Assembly: GCA_945860955.1 (NCBI GenBank)
Contig: CAMATH010000062.1
Location: 1-46,328, forward strand
Reading direction: 5' to 3'
From: Planctomicrobium piriforme
GTDB lineage: Bacteria > Planctomycetota > Planctomycetia > Planctomycetales > Planctomycetaceae
DNA: 46,328 bases
A model generated the notes under the pieces. It made no database searches. It was not told the origin of the DNA and saw only the letters and a program-made list of their open reading frames with translations. The position numbers and the translations under genes were made by a program. Shown in pieces: positions 1-8,709 of the stretch. Within the stretch, counting starts at the first letter, position 1. Every line of letters starts with the position of its first letter.

Positions 1-621
1 AACCGCTTCGATTAACACATAACCCAGGGCTGGTCCAAAGATCAGCAGAAACCCGAGGATATAGGTCGCGAGGAACGCGCCCACAGTCGTTCGAAACCAG
101 GCTGAACAAGTTACCGCCAGCGTCCCCACCTGCACCGCGGTGATGAACAGCATCCAGATTCCCGACCAGAAGAACCCGGGGGTGATTCCCCCCAGGCTGT
201 ACGCCAGCGCGAGCAAGGGGAGCGACATGGCCAGGAAGCAGGTCATGGGAACAAGCCGACTGAGCAGTTTCTCGACCACGATCGTCCAGGGATCGAGTCG
301 GGTGAGCAGCAGCAGCATCAGGCTGTCCCGCTCTTTTTCCTGTGTCAGCACGCCACACGTGATGGCCGGCATGAAAAGGTAGATGCCGAAGAACTGTAAG
401 CCCAGCAGGCGTTCGTAAAGTTCCCGCCCTTTTCCCATCAGTGACCAGACATTACCGGTCGAGGTAAAGAGAATCTCTGAGAACAGCGCGTACGCGCCGG
501 CGAACAGCAACAGCGCATACGCGACGCGGATGATATAGGTCCGTCGCCGGGCCGCCTGCTCGAGCAGCTCTTTGGCGAGTAGCGGCAGACTGAACCGAAA
601 CGCGGAGATTCGGGCGTTCAT
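1..621 (-). CDS. ABC-2 type transporter permease (partial, C-terminus outside window)
   Basis: An open frame of 207 codons starts at ATG 621-619 and runs off the left edge without a stop. The protein begins MNARISAFRFSLPLLAKELL and has several hydrophobic segments. It contains the stretch GVLTQEKERDSLMLLLLTRL, which matches the cytoplasmic coupling region of ABC-2 permeases (Glu/Arg-rich, then a hydrophobic helix). It is clearly a paralogue of the next gene, whose N-terminal half has nearly the same layout (LPLLAKELIEQAARKRTYF, then EKERDSLMLLFLTKLGPW). The start overlaps the stop of that gene as ATGA, so translation is probably coupled. Inferred role: the membrane half of an ABC exporter sharing the ATPase encoded at 2660-3592. 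The substrate is unknown. Only the first part is visible, so it may be a double-module permease like its neighbour. Confidence 0.85.
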   Translation of the reverse strand, partial: MNARISAFRFSLPLLAKELLEQAARRRTYIIRVAYALLLFAGAYALFSEILFTSTGNVWSLMGKGRELYERLLGLQFFGIYLFMPAITCGVLTQEKERDSLMLLLLTRLDPWTIVVEKLLSRLVPMTCFLAMSLPLLALAYSLGGITPGFFWSGIWMLFITAVQVGTLAVTCSAWFRTTVGAFLATYILGFLLIFGPALGYVLIEAV

Positions 622-2663
622 GTGGGGGGGATGTCCACAAAAGTCGTGATTTCGGTCGCCAACGGAGGGCCTTCGGAACTCAACGCCTCAGGTGTCTGAA
701 CAGGGGGAGGGGCGGTGGTGTGCGAGTCCATCGCCCGTTCCTCGATTCGCTGCGACCAGCCTCGATTGGGGCGATTCCCGTGTTCGTTTGAAACCGTGTC
801 CATCCGACCCAGAAAGCGGTCGGCATTCTCAAGACAAATCCGCCGCAGAAAGAACCACCACCCGCCGTACCAGACGAAGTTGCATGTGGACAAAAACATC
901 AGTCGGACGAAGATCTCAACCGAATTGGGTTGTGCCACCCCGTTATAGAGTCGCGATCGAAAACTTCCTCCCCACAACTCCAGAACTTCGTTGGCCTCGT
1001 TCATCACCGGTAGGGTGACCGGGCTGAGTAACGGTACCCACGAAAGCGGCAGATCATTGATCGCGCTGCGACTGAGTAGTTCCAGGGGCAAGAGAATCAC
1101 CAGGAATGGCAGGGCACACCACCCAATGATGGCGGCGAGCGACGTGATGATCGCCCGTCCCTGATTCCGCACAAGCATTCCGATCAGCACGCACATCCAG
1201 GCGATCATCGGAAGGTAAACGATCGCCGAGAGTGCCGCCGTGAACAGGTAGGGAATCACCTGGGGTGGCCAACGCCCCCCCGGCCAGAAGGAACTCGGGA
1301 GCCAACCCGCCCGGAAGATCGCACTCACCGTCATCAACAGCGCGAGAGGCACCCAGATGACGTAGATCAACCGCGAAATTCCCTTGAATTTTTGCAACAG
1401 GATCTCTTTGCCGGTGATCGGAAGCGTGCTGAGGATATCGAGCGTCTGGTGCGAGCGCTCGCCGGCGATCAGACTCACCGATCGGACCGCGACCGTCACC
1501 AGTCCCCCGAACCAGACGACCGGAGTCAACAGCATCGCGATTCCAAAACACCATTCGTGATCCCGAATTAAACCCAGCCAGAGCAACCCCAGCATCGGGA
1601 GGACAATCAGCAGGATGACAAACGGAATGTGTCGCGTGCGGCCGATTGAGCGTTTCTCGGTCTCGCGCCAGGCGATCGGATCCTCCACCGGGAGATTCGT
1701 CGATTCCCGTCGCCCGATGAGCGTGGGCGACCTGGTCGCCTGATTGACGCGGTCGAGTCCCGACTCAATCCCACGAAACGCCTCGACGAGCGGGTTGAAC
1801 GGAGCGGCGAAGGCGCGTTTCACCAGAAACATCCGTGCGGCGACCAGAAAAACCACGCAGGTCATCATGGACGGAATGCTGACGATGACAATTCGACCCA
1901 GTGACCCGGAAAGTCCCCGCGTCGCAGTGGCGAAAAACTGGATCGCGCCAAAGAACGGAAACAGCAATTGCTCTTCCGATTGAACGATTCCCAGCGATTT
2001 CATGGAATTGAAAAACGGCTGCAGCGGAAAGCCCCCTCGGAAGTCATTGAATAACAGGGCGACGATCATGATCATCGCGAACGGCCCAAACAGCATCAGG
2101 AAGCCAACGCAGTACGAGCTGATAAACGCCGCCGAAGTGGTCCGAAACCAGCACGAGCAGGCGAGCGCCAACGTGGCGGTCTGCACCATGACCACCAGCA
2201 GCATCCACAGCGAACCCCACAGCATGGTGGGGGAGACCCCTCCCAGACTGTACGCCAGCGCCTGGAGCGGCAGGCAGAGCAGCAGCAGCGTTCCCATCGG
2301 AATCAACCGACTGAGCAGCTTTTCGATCAAGATTGTCCAGGGGCCGAGCTTTGTCAGAAACAGCAGCATCAGGCTGTCTCGTTCTTTCTCAGACGTGATC
2401 ACGCCGCACACGAGCGCTGGCATGAAGAAGTAGACGCCCGCGAACTGCAGCGCCGTCATGAACGTGAACAAATCCCGGCCCTGTCCCAGCATTCCCCAGG
2501 CGTTGCTGCTGTTCGAAAACCTTTCCGCGAACATCAGCAGTCCGAAAAACTGCAACAGAACCGCATAAAAAACCCGCACGAAGTACGTGCGTTTCCGCGC
2601 CGCCTGTTCAATGAGTTCCTTGGCCAGCAGCGGGAGCGAAATTCGCGGGGGACGGGGAATCAC
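618..2663 (-). CDS. ABC-2 type transporter permease, two fused modules
   Basis: A 681-residue integral membrane protein with about twelve hydrophobic segments. It consists of two similar halves. The first half has VITSEKERDSLMLLFLTKLG (about residues 86-105). The second has SLIAGERSHQTLDILSTLPI followed by LLQK (about residue 400). Both are the coupling motif of ABC-2 permeases, so this looks like an internal duplication giving both membrane domains in one chain. The start is GTG at 2663-2661, overlapping the TGA of the ATPase gene by 4 nt (GTGA). The 3' end overlaps the next permease in the same way. The residues after about 630 are hydrophilic and probably cytoplasmic. Inferred: works with the ATPase at 2660-3592 as an ABC exporter or gliding/Nos-type complex. 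No substrate can be read from the sequence. Confidence 0.9.
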   Translation of the reverse strand: MIPRPPRISLPLLAKELIEQAARKRTYFVRVFYAVLLQFFGLLMFAERFSNSSNAWGMLGQGRDLFTFMTALQFAGVYFFMPALVCGVITSEKERDSLMLLFLTKLGPWTILIEKLLSRLIPMGTLLLLCLPLQALAYSLGGVSPTMLWGSLWMLLVVMVQTATLALACSCWFRTTSAAFISSYCVGFLMLFGPFAMIMIVALLFNDFRGGFPLQPFFNSMKSLGIVQSEEQLLFPFFGAIQFFATATRGLSGSLGRIVIVSIPSMMTCVVFLVAARMFLVKRAFAAPFNPLVEAFRGIESGLDRVNQATRSPTLIGRRESTNLPVEDPIAWRETEKRSIGRTRHIPFVILLIVLPMLGLLWLGLIRDHEWCFGIAMLLTPVVWFGGLVTVAVRSVSLIAGERSHQTLDILSTLPITGKEILLQKFKGISRLIYVIWVPLALLMTVSAIFRAGWLPSSFWPGGRWPPQVIPYLFTAALSAIVYLPMIAWMCVLIGMLVRNQGRAIITSLAAIIGWCALPFLVILLPLELLSRSAINDLPLSWVPLLSPVTLPVMNEANEVLELWGGSFRSRLYNGVAQPNSVEIFVRLMFLSTCNFVWYGGWWFFLRRICLENADRFLGRMDTVSNEHGNRPNRGWSQRIEERAMDSHTTAPPPVQTPEALSSEGPPLATEITTFVDIPPT

Positions 2664-3592
2664 GCTGTCTTGCCCTCGGTGAGCTTCATAAAGGCGGTTT
2701 CCATGTCCATCGCCTCGGGCTGGAACATTCGGATCCGAGCACCGAATTTCACCAGATGATCGTGCAGATCTTCAATCGAAGTCTGGTCTTCATGCAGGCG
2801 GATCGCCAGCCGGTCGACCTGCTCTTCCGCCGATTCGATACCGGGAATCTGGCGGAGCTTGTCGGCGAGTCCCTCCAGCGAGTTGGCGACCTGCACATGC
2901 ACGATCCGCAGCACGCCCAGTTGCTGGTAGATTTCATTCACCGATCCCTGCGCGACCATCTGCCCCGCCTCGATGATGCCGATGCGGGTACACAATTGCG
3001 CCAGTTCGTGCAGGATGTGGCTGGAAATCAGAATCGTCTTGCCCATCTCCTTGAGCGCCTTGAGCAACTCGCGCATTTCGATGCGGGCTCGCGGGTCCAG
3101 GCCGCTCGCCGGTTCATCGAGCAACAGCAGATCGGGGTCATGCAGCAGCACCCGCGCCAGTGACAGACGCTGTTTCATCCCGCGCGACAGCCCGTCGACT
3201 GGCGAATCGAGTTTGTGTGACAGGTCGGTGAGTGACAGCACGTCGCCGATAATCGTCTTTCGCTGCGAACGCTCGATACGATAGGCGGCGGCGAAGAAGT
3301 GCAGGTATTCCTCGACCGTGAGGTCTTCATACACGCCGAAGAAGTCGGGGACGTACCCGATCTTCTCCCGCACGAGTTGCGGGTTGCGCAATACGTCGAT
3401 GCCGTTGACTTTGACCCGGCCCACAAACTCCCGCAGCAGCGTCGCCAGGACTTTGATGGTCGACGATTTCCCCGCCCCGTTGGGACCGATGAACCCGAAG
3501 ACCTCCCCTTTGGGGATCTGCAGGTTGATTCCCCGCACCGCGACCAGTTTGCCGTAACGAACCCACAGGTTCTGAACGTCGACCACCAGCAT
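2660..3592 (-). CDS. ABC transporter ATP-binding protein
   Basis: A 310-residue ABC ATPase. Walker A is GPNGAGKS (residues 36-43), the signature is LSRGM (135-139), Walker B is LLLLDE (155-160), followed by the D-loop SGLDP and the switch histidine in ISSH (His192). The usual Q-loop glutamine after GYVP is replaced by aspartate (PDFFGVYEDLTVEEYL, Asp83). The C-terminal 90 residues are the accessory domain common in CcmA/NatA-like exporter ATPases. The ATG follows the TAA of the upstream gene by one base, with GGGAGA as a ribosome site inside the end of that gene. The stop overlaps the first permease gene. Inferred: it energises the two paralogous ABC-2 permeases downstream. The family is certain; the substrate is unknown. 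Confidence 0.95.
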   Translation of the reverse strand: MLVVDVQNLWVRYGKLVAVRGINLQIPKGEVFGFIGPNGAGKSSTIKVLATLLREFVGRVKVNGIDVLRNPQLVREKIGYVPDFFGVYEDLTVEEYLHFFAAAYRIERSQRKTIIGDVLSLTDLSHKLDSPVDGLSRGMKQRLSLARVLLHDPDLLLLDEPASGLDPRARIEMRELLKALKEMGKTILISSHILHELAQLCTRIGIIEAGQMVAQGSVNEIYQQLGVLRIVHVQVANSLEGLADKLRQIPGIESAEEQVDRLAIRLHEDQTSIEDLHDHLVKFGARIRMFQPEAMDMETAFMKLTEGKTA

Positions 3593-3593
3593 C

Positions 3594-5810
3594 TTATTTC
3601 TCTCCCGTGTAGAGCTTGCGCCACACGATCAGTTCGTCGCCGCGCTCGATGCACAGCACCAGCATCCACTCTTTGTCACTGCTCGAATCGAGCAGCGGCA
3701 TGTCTTCGAAATCCCCCCCGCCGTGCGGTGCCAGGTGCGAGAGTAAATCGTACAACCCTCCCTGGGAGTTCAAACAAATGTCCCACAGAAACGAGTCGTC
3801 ACCCGTGATCAAGGAATTGGGGGGATAGTACATGGCCCGTTGCTGATTCACTCCGTCCAGGGTTTTGAACGCGGCGGCCCGGCGCGTCCCCAAGGCGTGG
3901 TGCGCCTTTCCAACCAGCACGACCGCCTCTTTGAGATCGGGAATCGCATCGACGGCTTTGTCCAACGGCGCTCGCCCCTCCGCTAGGGCGAGGGTCGTGG
4001 GATTGAACTGGGTGGAGTCGTTGAATTGTTCCCAGTCGAACACCAGTTGGAGCGCCGGATCACCGCCGGGGGACTTCTTCGACGTCTCTTCGGTTTCTTT
4101 TCCGTCCGCCGCAGGCGATTCCGCCACGGCATGTCTGGGAATGCGGAACACCCGATTCAGCCGGGGAGACCACTGCGGCAGAAACTGCTTCACGACATAG
4201 TGCGAAGGCATTCGTCCCGAGAGCATGGGCGCCCCCGATCCGGTGTTGTCGCGGTCGGGCTGGGGATTGGTGAATTGCGAGTACCAGCCATTGGCACCGA
4301 ATCGGCGGAAGTCTACGGGCGTGAACAGACCGCTAACCACCTCGGTTTCAAAAACCCGTTCCGTACCCGAGACCCGCATCCGGAATTCACTGGTGCGGGC
4401 GATCTGGCCGTCACGCCCCAAGTCGGCCACCACGACCCGCTTGTTCGTGTCGGTGTTCCCCATGTACCAGTGTGATAAACGGACGGTCGCCAGCGTGACC
4501 CCCAGCGTGACCACGGGAAACAAGGCCCAAGTCCATTTTCTTTGTTTGAGGAAGCCCAGTCCCAAGTAATCGACCGGTCCAATCAAGAGCACGTAGCCCG
4601 CCAGCAGGATTCCCACGAGCCACAGGGGTAGCAACCGCATCGTTTGCGGAATCAGCCGTCCCAGCAACTGGTCTCCCGATTGCAATGGCTCGGGGGCCAA
4701 CTGATTCAAGGGAGGGCGAACGGACCGAAAATAATTCCGGTCGTACGGCAAATTGTTGAGATTCTGCGCATCGGCGAGTGGATCTTTCGGACGGTCCCAG
4801 GTTCCGGTCGCCAGGAATCCGTCGAGGTGTTCCGCGCGAAGATTCCAGAGTAACGCCAGCGCGCCTCTCAGGTCGGCGGGATCCTTCACGGGACTCTCCC
4901 GCGTCCCCCAAAACAGGGCGACCCGACCCAGTCCGTACCGCGCCAGTCGCGGTTTGGCGTTCTCATCCCGAATCAGTCGGCCACCCGGGTCGACCAGTAA
5001 AGCCTCCTGCCCGACTCCCGAGCCGGCCAGCGTGTCGAGAAATCGCAGGTGGTGTTTGTCGATCGCTGGCGCGTCGGGGACCAGGCAGACCGACCCACCC
5101 GCGTGGACCCAATCGATGATCGCGTCGAGTTGATCCTCCCGGAGATCAGTCAATCCCTCGCGCATCAGGATTAGTAGATTGAACGCGCAGTAGCCCAACG
5201 GTTCGTTGGGAAGATCGCGCGGACGAAAATGGCTCGGGACCGTCGACAGGGTGTTCTCAGTCGCAGTCGCGCCAGCGGCTCCGTTGTAGTGCGTTTCAAA
5301 GCGCATCGACTGGATGAACTTCAACGTCGCATCGGGCATTGTCGACTGCCAGGGATCGCAGACGGCAATCGAGAGACCTCGCTCCCATTGCGAGGGGACG
5401 CGGAGTTTGAATTCTCCCAAGTTCCCGCGGAAGTCGGGACCAATGAAGCGGAGGATGATCTTCAAGTCCGGATTCGCGTTCCCGCCGTGTTTGGGGTCAA
5501 TCGACGGCAGCATCATCCGAACCGACTGCCCGCCCGTTGAGAGCGCCATGTCATCGGTCGTCAACTGCCCGAGGACGTCGATTCCATCCACAATGGTCGC
5601 TTGCAGATTTCCGCGCAGAATTCCTGTATGCTGCGACTCCAGCCGCCAGACCACCACCACCGGCCCCTGGGTGCGGAACGTTTGCGACGTGGATTCCAAA
5701 CCCGCAGTTAGAAGTTTCGACTGCGCGAGGCAAGGGGAGCCGGCCCCGCAGAAAAGAGCCAGCAGCGCGATGGATCGGAAAATCCAGAAACGTCCGACAG
5801 TGTGATTCAT
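3594..5810 (-). CDS. Secreted/membrane protein with class I amidotransferase-like domain in MoxR cluster
   Basis: A 738-residue protein starting MNHTVGRFWIF with a Sec signal peptide ending near CLAQS. The N-terminal 250 residues look like an extracytoplasmic beta-rich region followed by a flavodoxin/amidotransferase-like segment (FNLLILMREGLTDLREDQLD, then GGSVCLVPDAP). Two hydrophobic helices follow (LLPLWLVGILLAGYVLLIG and WALFPVVTLGVTLATV), then a C-terminal domain of about 280 residues. An ATG further upstream at 5861 would add 17 residues and destroy the clean signal peptide, so 5810 is preferred; GGTGA sits just before it. Proteins of this shape occur beside BatA-like and DUF58 genes in planctomycetes. 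No catalytic cysteine/histidine arrangement was identified, so enzymatic activity is not claimed. Confidence 0.8.
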   Translation of the reverse strand: MNHTVGRFWIFRSIALLALFCGAGSPCLAQSKLLTAGLESTSQTFRTQGPVVVVWRLESQHTGILRGNLQATIVDGIDVLGQLTTDDMALSTGGQSVRMMLPSIDPKHGGNANPDLKIILRFIGPDFRGNLGEFKLRVPSQWERGLSIAVCDPWQSTMPDATLKFIQSMRFETHYNGAAGATATENTLSTVPSHFRPRDLPNEPLGYCAFNLLILMREGLTDLREDQLDAIIDWVHAGGSVCLVPDAPAIDKHHLRFLDTLAGSGVGQEALLVDPGGRLIRDENAKPRLARYGLGRVALFWGTRESPVKDPADLRGALALLWNLRAEHLDGFLATGTWDRPKDPLADAQNLNNLPYDRNYFRSVRPPLNQLAPEPLQSGDQLLGRLIPQTMRLLPLWLVGILLAGYVLLIGPVDYLGLGFLKQRKWTWALFPVVTLGVTLATVRLSHWYMGNTDTNKRVVVADLGRDGQIARTSEFRMRVSGTERVFETEVVSGLFTPVDFRRFGANGWYSQFTNPQPDRDNTGSGAPMLSGRMPSHYVVKQFLPQWSPRLNRVFRIPRHAVAESPAADGKETEETSKKSPGGDPALQLVFDWEQFNDSTQFNPTTLALAEGRAPLDKAVDAIPDLKEAVVLVGKAHHALGTRRAAAFKTLDGVNQQRAMYYPPNSLITGDDSFLWDICLNSQGGLYDLLSHLAPHGGGDFEDMPLLDSSSDKEWMLVLCIERGDELIVWRKLYTGEK

Positions 5811-5865
5811 CGGTTCACCAGACACGCCGCTTGAGGGGCAACACCAGAGTGGACGCTGCATAGGT

Positions 5866-7743
5866 TCAGCCGGGCATTCCCGCGGGACGTTTTTGAAAGT
5901 ACCACCACTCGATTAACAGCAACGCGAAACCGGCCAAAGCGAACCAGGGCCAAAGCGGGCGATCGGTCTTCAGGGTGACCTGCGAAGCACCCACGCGGGT
6001 CTCCTTCATCTGCAGGGCATCGACCGTTGAGAGTTCCGTCTCGGGGGTCGATTGGAGACTGACGCCGGCACTTGCGACCTCTTTCCCTTCGGTGCGGATC
6101 GAATACCGTCCGATTTGGGGAGCGGGAACACCTGAGAGTAACCCGTCGACGGTGGTCTTCACATGGGCTTCGACCCCGTCCGGTGCGACCACGTTGTAAT
6201 CGGTCTCGGGAGTCATGATGCGCCCCGCCAAGAGGCCGGTTGGCTGACTCTTCGCTTCCGAAAGACCGGCCAACTTTCGCGCTTCGTCCAGGGTGTTCTT
6301 CACCAGCACGGGAAATCCGACGCGGTAAACCAGAGTCGAGCGTTCGGGGTGAAACAGAATCGAATACAGATCCTTCCCCCCCGCCGCTTTTTGCAGAACC
6401 AGGGGACCAGACCGACCCTGCGCCAGAATCTCATAGCCCCGTTCTTCGAACGCCCTGTCTTCGGTCCCTGGCCGCCGTTTGGGTTCGTCACCAAACATCA
6501 GATCCTTGAGTGACACGTACTGCAACAGAGGAGCGCTCCGTTGCCAGTCGACCACCTCGGCCACATCGGTCGTGATTTCGATCAGATCTTTCAGATCGGT
6601 GGGAACGAAACCCACCAGCACCATCATCCGCGCCTCAAAGTCGGCATGCGACGGCTGATCGGAGATCAAGAGATCGTAGAAGGCGGCGGTTCCCCCACCG
6701 TCATCATTCGGGTACAGCAAGACGCCCGGCGTCCCTTGCAGTGCCTGCCGATAGGTCATCAGGCTCAAGGGGCAATACACCACCACGTCGCGTGACGAGG
6801 GAAGATCGAGAAATGCCTGGTTGTCGAGAGTCAGCGAGTCGAACGCGTCGGGCTTGATCCGCACTTCCAGCGAGGCGGCGCTGAGGTCAGTGATTGGAAA
6901 CACCACGCGCTGCGACTTCCCCCCTTCGACGGTCAACAGCTCGGATCCCTCGATCTTGCCGTCACGCCACAACTCCACCGTCGTGGTCATTTGCGAGTTT
7001 TCGGTCGCGTCGAGTCGGACAAACACATCCCAGCGTTCCCTTGTCCGCTGCGCGTTCACCGCCGTGATTCCCACGTTGGCCCCGGGGGCCTCGATCTTCT
7101 GAAAGTTCAACTGGAACGGTAGGTCGAAATTGACCAGCGGGGGGACGTTGCCATCGGTGAACAGCATTACGGTTTCGATCGGGACGGTCAGCGACAGCGC
7201 CTGCGCCATCCGCAGGCCGTCTTCCAGTCGGCTCGACGTATGCTGTACCTGCAACTTGTCAAGCGCGTCGTGCAGCACCCGCTTGTTGTCGGTGAATTCG
7301 CAGAGACTGCGAGCGCTGTTGGAAACGCCAATGAGCGATAGCCTCTGCCCGGGCAGCAGGTTGTCGATCAGCTTGGTGACCTCTTCCTTGGCGACCGCCA
7401 ATCGCGACTCGCCTCCCGCCTTATCGAGCGCCGCCATGCTCGCCGAGCAGTCGATCAGAACGGGAAGGTACTGCGCCCGGTCGGCCCCGCTGGGGAGAAA
7501 CGGACGCATCGCCGCCAGCACCAGCGAACACAGCAGCAGAATCTGCAACAGCAGCAACAGACTGCGTTTGAATCGCTGAAACGGGGAATTGACCCGCTGG
7601 TCATTGATCACCGACCGCCACAAGGCCAGCGACGACACATCAAGCTGCGGACGCTTGAGTTTCAGGAAATAGAAGATGATCAGCGGGATCAGCAGCAGAA
7701 ACAGCCACGCCGACCACGGTTCCAGAATCCCCGGCCAACTCAT
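5866..7743 (-). CDS. BatA-like membrane protein with VWA domain
   Basis: A 625-residue protein. The N-terminal region has two hydrophobic helices (residues 13-27 and 61-78) separated by LKLKRPQLDVSSLALWRS, the hallmark of the aerotolerance/BatA N-terminal family. A von Willebrand A domain follows with an intact MIDAS DCSAS (Asp98, Ser100, Ser102) and a later FTDG. The C-terminus has a final membrane helix (WPWFALAGFALLLIEWWYF). The start chosen is ATG 7743-7741, which overlaps the TGA of the DUF58 gene as ATGA; a start three codons upstream is possible. In the MoxR/DUF58/VWA gene set such proteins are thought to act in metal-dependent assembly or stress functions at the membrane. The specific partner here is not known. 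Confidence 0.88.
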   Translation of the reverse strand: MSWPGILEPWSAWLFLLLIPLIIFYFLKLKRPQLDVSSLALWRSVINDQRVNSPFQRFKRSLLLLLQILLLCSLVLAAMRPFLPSGADRAQYLPVLIDCSASMAALDKAGGESRLAVAKEEVTKLIDNLLPGQRLSLIGVSNSARSLCEFTDNKRVLHDALDKLQVQHTSSRLEDGLRMAQALSLTVPIETVMLFTDGNVPPLVNFDLPFQLNFQKIEAPGANVGITAVNAQRTRERWDVFVRLDATENSQMTTTVELWRDGKIEGSELLTVEGGKSQRVVFPITDLSAASLEVRIKPDAFDSLTLDNQAFLDLPSSRDVVVYCPLSLMTYRQALQGTPGVLLYPNDDGGGTAAFYDLLISDQPSHADFEARMMVLVGFVPTDLKDLIEITTDVAEVVDWQRSAPLLQYVSLKDLMFGDEPKRRPGTEDRAFEERGYEILAQGRSGPLVLQKAAGGKDLYSILFHPERSTLVYRVGFPVLVKNTLDEARKLAGLSEAKSQPTGLLAGRIMTPETDYNVVAPDGVEAHVKTTVDGLLSGVPAPQIGRYSIRTEGKEVASAGVSLQSTPETELSTVDALQMKETRVGASQVTLKTDRPLWPWFALAGFALLLIEWWYFQKRPAGMPG

Positions 7744-8645
7744 CGCACCCACCCCTTTCGGCGAAAGAGGTCGAACAGGACCGATTCAATCGTGTCGGCC
7801 GACGAGATCGAAACGAACCGACCCGATCGCTGTCGGCAGATCGTCTCCAGCTCTTCCTCCAGCGCGAGCCGATGGTCCTGGTAGATTCCCAGCAGGTCAC
7901 CCGCATTCGAGACATCGAGCGCGTAGCCCGATTCGCTGTCGACGAAACGCACATCCCCCGTGACATCGGGATTGATCTCGGTCGGCCCCAGGATCTGGAC
8001 GGCGAACACCTCCAGTCCCGCGCTGAACAGCATGTTGAACGGTTTTTGCAGGTCGCCAAACGTCAGAAAGTCGGACACGAGCAACACCACCCCCCTTCCA
8101 CGGTGTCGGGTGAGCATTGAGTCGATGGCGCTCTCGATCGGATAGTCGCCCCCCGCCGGCAGCGTCTCGAGAAACTCAAACATCCGCTTCCGGCTGACCC
8201 GTCCGGTGCAGGGGGGCATGAACAGCGGCTCTTTCCCCGGGGTGTTGCAACTGTACATGCTCACCCGCTCGACGTTCATCAGCCCCATGATCCCAAAGGC
8301 GGCGGCGAGCTGCTTGGCCCGCTCGAATTTCCCCTCGAACTGCATCGAGGCCGAGGCGTCGACCAGGGCGACGACGTGCAGATCTTCTTCGTGGCGGTAG
8401 AGTTTGACGAACGGGCGTTCAAGTCGGGCGAAAATGTTCCAGTCGACGTTTTTCACGTCGTCACCCGCGACGTAATCGCGATAGTCGGCGAACTCGGTGC
8501 TGGTTCCCCCTTTGCCCGACTGATGCTCCCCCCGGGTGCGATTCGTCTTGCGCCGCATCGGGTTGATACGCATCCGCTCCAGCCGGGCGAGTACGGCGTT
8601 GTCGAGCAACGAGGAGAATCGGGCATTCCCGGCGGATGGGTTCAT
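7740..8645 (-). CDS. DUF58 domain protein
   Basis: A 301-residue soluble protein of the DUF58 family. The diagnostic motif YRDYVAGDDVKNVDW lies at residues 55-69, followed by FVKLYRHEEDLHVVALVDAS. A degenerate VWA-like fold is visible with DASAS (Asp96, Ser98, Ser100) and later LLVSDFL. The length is usual for the family. The ATG is 64 bases after the MoxR stop, and its own stop overlaps the BatA-like gene by 4 nt. DUF58 proteins are regularly encoded next to MoxR AAA+ ATPases and VWA proteins, as here, and are presumed to be MoxR substrates or adaptors. The function is inferred from context only. Confidence 0.93.
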   Translation of the reverse strand: MNPSAGNARFSSLLDNAVLARLERMRINPMRRKTNRTRGEHQSGKGGTSTEFADYRDYVAGDDVKNVDWNIFARLERPFVKLYRHEEDLHVVALVDASASMQFEGKFERAKQLAAAFGIMGLMNVERVSMYSCNTPGKEPLFMPPCTGRVSRKRMFEFLETLPAGGDYPIESAIDSMLTRHRGRGVVLLVSDFLTFGDLQKPFNMLFSAGLEVFAVQILGPTEINPDVTGDVRFVDSESGYALDVSNAGDLLGIYQDHRLALEEELETICRQRSGRFVSISSADTIESVLFDLFRRKGWVR

Positions 8646-8709
8646 GTCGCGTCAGGCAGGGGGGATGGAAGTGATTCGCAGGACGGAAACAAATCTTGAC
8701 GACTCTCCC

